Positions 60,352 to 64,000 of a DNA stretch of 64,000 nucleotides are shown here, piece by piece; position 1 is the stretch's first letter; each line of letters starts with the position of its first letter. Made by a program: the position numbers and the translations under genes. The notes beneath the pieces are model-generated. The model ran no database searches and had not been told where the DNA came from. It saw only the letters and a program-made list of their open reading frames with translations. The stretch covers positions 1 to 64,000 of the forward strand of contig NZ_JAIUZM010000003.1 in the NCBI RefSeq assembly GCF_020171345.1, in the 5' to 3' direction. This DNA comes from Microbulbifer agarilyticus (lineage in GTDB: Bacteria > Pseudomonadota > Gammaproteobacteria > Pseudomonadales > Cellvibrionaceae).

Positions 60352-63060
60352 TCAGAAGTTGTAGTTGGCGCGCAAGCCGTAGAAACGCGGCATGGAAACC
60401 GGGCCCTTGATCAGGCCATCGCCACCACCGGCCCAGTAGGTTTGACGCTCGTCGGTCACGTTGTAGGCGAAGGCCTCGACGTTCCACTGGTTGTCCGGTG
60501 CTTCCAGCTTCAGTGTGGTGTTCACACTGTGGAAAGCCGGCCGTACATCGCTGAACGCGTCTGGCGTTTCGGTGGCGAAGACTTCGTAGTGCTTATCCAC
60601 GTTGTGGAAGGTGTGGTAGGACTTGTCGCGCCAGTAGTAGCTCACGTGTGGAACCAGGGCGAAGCCATTGTTGAAGCGGAAGGTGTGGGTGTAGTTCAGC
60701 TTCGCAGTCAGCTTTGGCGATGCGGCCAGGTCATTACCCTTGAGGTTGACCTTGAGGGCATCGTTCTCCGGGTTGGTGGCGGTGCCGTGATCGACCTCAA
60801 ACAGATCGGTGGTGGCAAAGCCCCAGTGGTATACGAAGTCACTGGTGATTTCCGTATCCAGCCAGGTCACGTAACCGTCGAAGCGGCCGTTCTCGATCGG
60901 TGCCCAGTCAAACTCGACTTCGAAGCCCTTGATTGCCGCGCGGCCGATATTTTCCGTCTGGAATACGGTCTGGGTTTCGGTGGTGATCTCGCCGGTCAGT
61001 TCGCCAGTCTGTTCATCGCGCTCTTCAACGTAGAACGGAAAGATGCCGCGGGCGGAGGCCGCCTGCATATCTTCGTAATCGCTGTAGAAGAGGGTGGCCA
61101 TCAGGTTCAGGCTGCCGTCCAGGAAGGTGCCTTTGGTGCCCAGCTCATAAGTAGTGACGATTTCCGGATCGTAGGTATTCTGGTGACGCTGTTTAATGAC
61201 GCGGTCGCCATTGGCGTCGGTCAGGTATTCCGCGGTGCTGGGATCCTGCTCGTACTGCACAAACACGTCGCCGATACCGCCGGATTTGAATCCGTTGGCA
61301 ACATAGCCAAATACCATCAGGTCGTCATTCAGAATGTAATCCAGGCCGATTCGGTAGTTGGTGAAGTCCCAGCTTCCTTCGGTCTGGTTGTCGCTGACGG
61401 CGGTGTAAATGGCTGGATCGTCAAAGTAGTCGGTGGGCAGCTGGTTATACGCGTCGCGATCCCATGCGGGGAAGCAGCGTTCACCGGTCTGCGGATTGAT
61501 GGTGTCGCCGTTACAGGTCATGTTGCGGCCGCCAACATCCTGTTTGGAGTCTTCGGTGTAGCGCAGACCGAGTGTCAGGTTCAGCTGGTCGGTGAGGGCG
61601 TAGGTGCCCTGGGTAAAGAAGGCTTGCGACTTGAGGGTGCGTGCGGGCTGGTTCCAGTAATCCGCATTGTTGCCGCTGTTGATCCAGCCACCCTGCATAT
61701 TGTTGTCTTCTTCAAAATAGAAGGCGCCTGCGATCCACTGCAAGGGACCAGAGCCGGTGGATTGCAATTGCAGCTCGTGGGATTGGGAGGTGAAGGTGGC
61801 ATCGCGGAAGAAGATCGACATATCCCAACCGGTGATGCCGCGGTCCTGGTCCGAATGCTGCGAGCGCACCTGCTCGGCCCAGCCGGCGTTATAGACCAGC
61901 GCGATTTCCTCGGATACATCCCAGCTCAAGTTGGAGCGTACGGAATCGATACTCAGGTCGAGGAAGCCCGGAACACTGACCGCGACGGTGTAGTCGTCGG
62001 CGCCCGGGCCGTAGACACTTTCACAGCCCAGCAGGCCCTTGACTGGGGTGGCAGAGATATTGCCGTCGGCATCCACGTAGTTGCCGTCCCAGTCCTTCTT
62101 GATCCGCTTATCTGCCATGTCACAGTTCATGGTGTCGGTGCCGCCGGCGCTGTCATCCTGGAATTGCTCGTAGGTGAGCATCCATGACAGCGACTCAGAG
62201 GGCTCCCACAGCGCGCTCACGCGGAAAGCATACTGGTCGGAGTTGTTGTAGAAATCGGCCGGGTCGGCCTTGACCAGCTCCTGCACCTCACCACTGCCCC
62301 AGCGCTCACGCTGACGCAGGCTGCGGTCTTCGTCTGCACCCGTGTATACCGGGGCATTCTGGATTTCCTCGGGCAAATAACGCACGTCCCACTGGTTGGG
62401 GTCGTAGTAGCCATTCAGGTAGGAATCGCGGGTTTCCTGCATAAAAGAGGCGCGCACGGCGAAGGTGTCGCTAACCGGCAGGTTGACCGTGCCGCGGGTC
62501 TGCTGGTGATTCCAGCGGCCGGCCTCTACACCAACGGATGCATCAAACTCGTTGAAATCTGGGCGCTTGGAAATGATGTTCACATTGCCGACCGTGGAGT
62601 TGCGGCCAAACAGCGTGCCCTGAGGGCCGCGCATGGCCTCAACGCGCTCGACGTCAAACATCAGTGCCATGGCTCCTTGTGGGCGCGGGGAGTAGATGCC
62701 ATCGAGGTGGAGGCCCACGGATGGGTCGCCCAGTTCCGTGATATTGGTCGAGCGCACGCCACGCATGGCGACCACGGGAGCTGTCTGGGACGAATCCATG
62801 GAGATTTCCATGTTCGGTACCATTTGCGCCATATCTTTAATGTTGGTGAGACCCTCGCGGTCGAGCTTTTCCTGGCTGAACGCGGTAATGGAGATCGGGG
62901 TCTCCATCAGGTTGGTTTCACGCTTGGTGGCGGTGACGGTCACTTCTTCCAGGGTATTTGCCGCCAGGGTCGTGTCGGTGTCTTGCTGCTCTTGGGCCAG
63001 TGCCAGGCCCGAGTGCACCAAGGCAATGGACAGCGCCAGAGGCTTGTGCAGTAGGTTCAT
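60352..63060 (-). CDS. TonB-dependent receptor (probable beta-glucan oligosaccharide uptake)
   Basis: About 902 residues from ATG 63060 (GAGAGG upstream). Signal peptide (LALSIALVHSGLALA), then a TonB box-like EEVTVTATKRETNLMETP and plug domain (VVAMRGVRSTNI, DGIYSPRPQGAMALMFDVERVEAMRGPQGTLFGRNSTVGNVNIISKRP; about 40-190) and a barrel ending RANYNF. The subgroup is common in glucan-utilisation loci of marine gammaproteobacteria. Substrate inferred from the GH3 neighbours; iron or B12 cannot be excluded. Frame is open to 63219 but the extra part has no similarity. Confidence 0.93.
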   Translation of the reverse strand: MNLLHKPLALSIALVHSGLALAQEQQDTDTTLAANTLEEVTVTATKRETNLMETPISITAFSQEKLDREGLTNIKDMAQMVPNMEISMDSSQTAPVVAMRGVRSTNITELGDPSVGLHLDGIYSPRPQGAMALMFDVERVEAMRGPQGTLFGRNSTVGNVNIISKRPDFNEFDASVGVEAGRWNHQQTRGTVNLPVSDTFAVRASFMQETRDSYLNGYYDPNQWDVRYLPEEIQNAPVYTGADEDRSLRQRERWGSGEVQELVKADPADFYNNSDQYAFRVSALWEPSESLSWMLTYEQFQDDSAGGTDTMNCDMADKRIKKDWDGNYVDADGNISATPVKGLLGCESVYGPGADDYTVAVSVPGFLDLSIDSVRSNLSWDVSEEIALVYNAGWAEQVRSQHSDQDRGITGWDMSIFFRDATFTSQSHELQLQSTGSGPLQWIAGAFYFEEDNNMQGGWINSGNNADYWNQPARTLKSQAFFTQGTYALTDQLNLTLGLRYTEDSKQDVGGRNMTCNGDTINPQTGERCFPAWDRDAYNQLPTDYFDDPAIYTAVSDNQTEGSWDFTNYRIGLDYILNDDLMVFGYVANGFKSGGIGDVFVQYEQDPSTAEYLTDANGDRVIKQRHQNTYDPEIVTTYELGTKGTFLDGSLNLMATLFYSDYEDMQAASARGIFPFYVEERDEQTGELTGEITTETQTVFQTENIGRAAIKGFEVEFDWAPIENGRFDGYVTWLDTEITSDFVYHWGFATTDLFEVDHGTATNPENDALKVNLKGNDLAASPKLTAKLNYTHTFRFNNGFALVPHVSYYWRDKSYHTFHNVDKHYEVFATETPDAFSDVRPAFHSVNTTLKLEAPDNQWNVEAFAYNVTDERQTYWAGGGDGLIKGPVSMPRFYGLRANYNF

Positions 63061-63151
63061 TAGTATTCCTCTCAGTATGTTTATTGTTTTATTGCCGTGT
63101 TCTACGCGACGGAGTAACTGTGCCAAATGCTCATGAGCGCGGCGTCCGGGT

Positions 63152-63215
63152 GGGGGTATTCGAACCCCGAATCCAGCGATTTCTTGCGTTCGACTGGTTC
63201 GGGGGTATTCGAACC
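63152..63215. promoter_or_regulatory. duplicated operator-like repeat upstream of the receptor gene
   Basis: GGGGGTATTCGAACC occurs at 63152-63166 and again at 63201-63215, 49 bases apart, with palindromic core TTCGAA inside GGT(A)TTCGAA(C)C. It lies 90-150 bases upstream of the receptor start and 350 bases from the divergent regulator gene. Spacing of close to five helix turns puts both copies on one face of DNA. The rest of 63061-63564 shows no gene. Confidence 0.65.
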
Positions 63216-63564
63216 TCAATAAATTTCATTTAAATCAGTGGCTTATACGGATCTGTGTTTGTCGGCTCGGTGCTATAAAGTGGTTTGCACGAGCGATTTT
63301 GGTAAGGCAGAACGGGTGCTCGCGCTTCGTTGATTGAGTGTTTTCTAGGCGGTTTGGGTGCAGGAGGAGCCATTTCGCTGAGAAAGAAATGCGGTTGCTT
63401 GTGCCTGGCGGAGCATAATTTGGGCGGGTAACACCGTGTCGCTACGGAGTGTTATCTCTCACGATCCTTATCCGTTATTATTCCTGAGATTCTGTACGAG
63501 CAAGGCGCTGCTCTCTGGATGCATCTGTGAATTGGCTGTTGGATAACCAAGAAAAAGTATAAAA

Positions 63565-64000
63565 GTGAATCAGGTCCTGTTTAATTTCCACGACGTGATA
63601 CTGCTGATGACGGCAATGCAGTGCCTGTTTTTTGCGGTTCTCCTGTTGGCTACCAATGTGAGTAGACAGGCTAGCACGTACTTTCTTGGGGCCTTCCTAT
63701 TCGCCCATGCTTTCATCCCGCTCCATGAATTGGTCCTGTGGGGGGCTGAATTCAAGTTCACTGTGCGCGAGCTGTTGCCGCAGATCTATTTCCTGGGTGG
63801 TTTCGCCTACTATTTGGATGGCATGTTGCTGTTCTTCTGCGTGAAATCCCTGATCTTCCGCGACTTTTCACTGCGGCCGCGCGATGCGGTACACCTGCTG
63901 CCATTTGTTTTTGCACTTCTTTATATGAGTGCGGTTTTCTTCCGCTTGCCGCTGGAGCAGCGCCTGGGTCTCATCAATAGCGAAGATCTGGTGTATGGCT
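63565..64000 (+). CDS. membrane-domain regulator, AraC-type (5' part only)
   Basis: Incomplete at the window end: 145 residues from GTG 63565 (ATG 63607 is an alternative). A serial multi-pass membrane domain is visible: LMTAMQCLFFAVLLLATNV, STYFLGAFLFAHAFIPLHELVLWG, LLPQIYFLGGFAYYLDGMLLFFCV, HLLPFVFALLYMSAVFFRL. This N-terminus with YFLGAFLFAHA and RDAVHLLPF is the kind seen in membrane-bound AraC-family regulators next to TonB receptors in Saccharophagus and Microbulbifer; the HTH is beyond the window. It likely senses a sugar and acts on the divergent glucan genes. Confidence 0.7.
   Translation, partial: MNQVLFNFHDVILLMTAMQCLFFAVLLLATNVSRQASTYFLGAFLFAHAFIPLHELVLWGAEFKFTVRELLPQIYFLGGFAYYLDGMLLFFCVKSLIFRDFSLRPRDAVHLLPFVFALLYMSAVFFRLPLEQRLGLINSEDLVYG

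Noticed and set aside
60442-62187. 581-codon plus-strand ORF inside the TonB receptor gene
   Set aside because: Val/Gly-rich shadow without start signal or known motif; receptor frame is convincing.
63580-63761. Minus-strand ORF at the right edge
   Set aside because: It is antisense to the membrane-domain regulator frame, which continues to the window end with typical transmembrane segments.
1-64000. tRNA, rRNA or tmRNA genes
   Set aside because: No cloverleaf-like GTTCRA-containing segment with matching arms was found by eye.

Overview
The window looks like chromosomal DNA of a marine, polysaccharide-degrading gammaproteobacterium of the Microbulbifer/Saccharophagus type. This is an inference from gene content: TonB-dependent receptor, GH3 glucosidases, formylglycine sulfatase, NhaA, a Bat-type operon and the divergent mltF/purL pair. 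No rRNA or tRNA gene was found to fix the taxonomy.

Bases 1-5.9 kb are a foreign, lower-GC island: the distal part of an integron gene-cassette array. Four attC-like sites (about 91-244, 603-746, 3001-3096, 4594-4703) and the first arm of a fifth (5223-5236) delimit cassettes. They carry a DUF2750 protein, a convergent type II restriction-modification pair (SinI-like endonuclease and C5-cytosine methyltransferase with its own HTH), a small zinc-ribbon ORF broken by a complete IS3-family element, and a CspA-type cold-shock protein. The array ends in a truncated IS3-family transposase. No integrase is in the window; the attC orientation puts it to the left.

Bases 5.9-33.6 kb are mostly core genes: YafK-like L,D-transpeptidase, metallo-beta-lactamase-fold protein, Asp/Glu racemase, YbaN, chromate transporter, SnoaL-like protein, DUF885 lipoprotein, PhhB, TlyA, NhaA, M1 aminopeptidase, DUF6702, D-lactate dehydrogenase, a PepSY protein, a lipoprotein, MltF, PurL, a Tat-exported beta-carbonic anhydrase, DUF1801, TfoX-N, a CDF transporter and a DUF3604 lipoprotein.

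Bases 33.7-43.2 kb on the minus strand hold a sulfatase and an exported HAD phosphatase. Upstream of them is a tightly overlapped six-gene operon: MoxR ATPase, DUF58, DUF4381, BatA, a BatB-TPR fusion and BatD. The BatB part has lost the canonical MIDAS aspartate. An eight-haem cytochrome c with HEAT/TPR-like C-terminus is divergent from this operon, followed by a Baeyer-Villiger-type monooxygenase, a phospholipase D/cardiolipin synthase-like protein, a FadL-type porin, an outer-membrane barrel protein and DegV.

Bases 52.4-64 kb form a beta-glucan utilisation locus: mutarotase-like protein, lipoprotein GH3 exo-glucosidase, MFS sugar porter, BglX-like GH3, TonB-dependent receptor, and (truncated by the window end) a divergent regulator whose N-terminal membrane domain resembles those of membrane-anchored AraC proteins. 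Between receptor and regulator lies a duplicated 15-bp operator-like sequence. Several intrinsic terminators split the locus into separately tuned transcripts.
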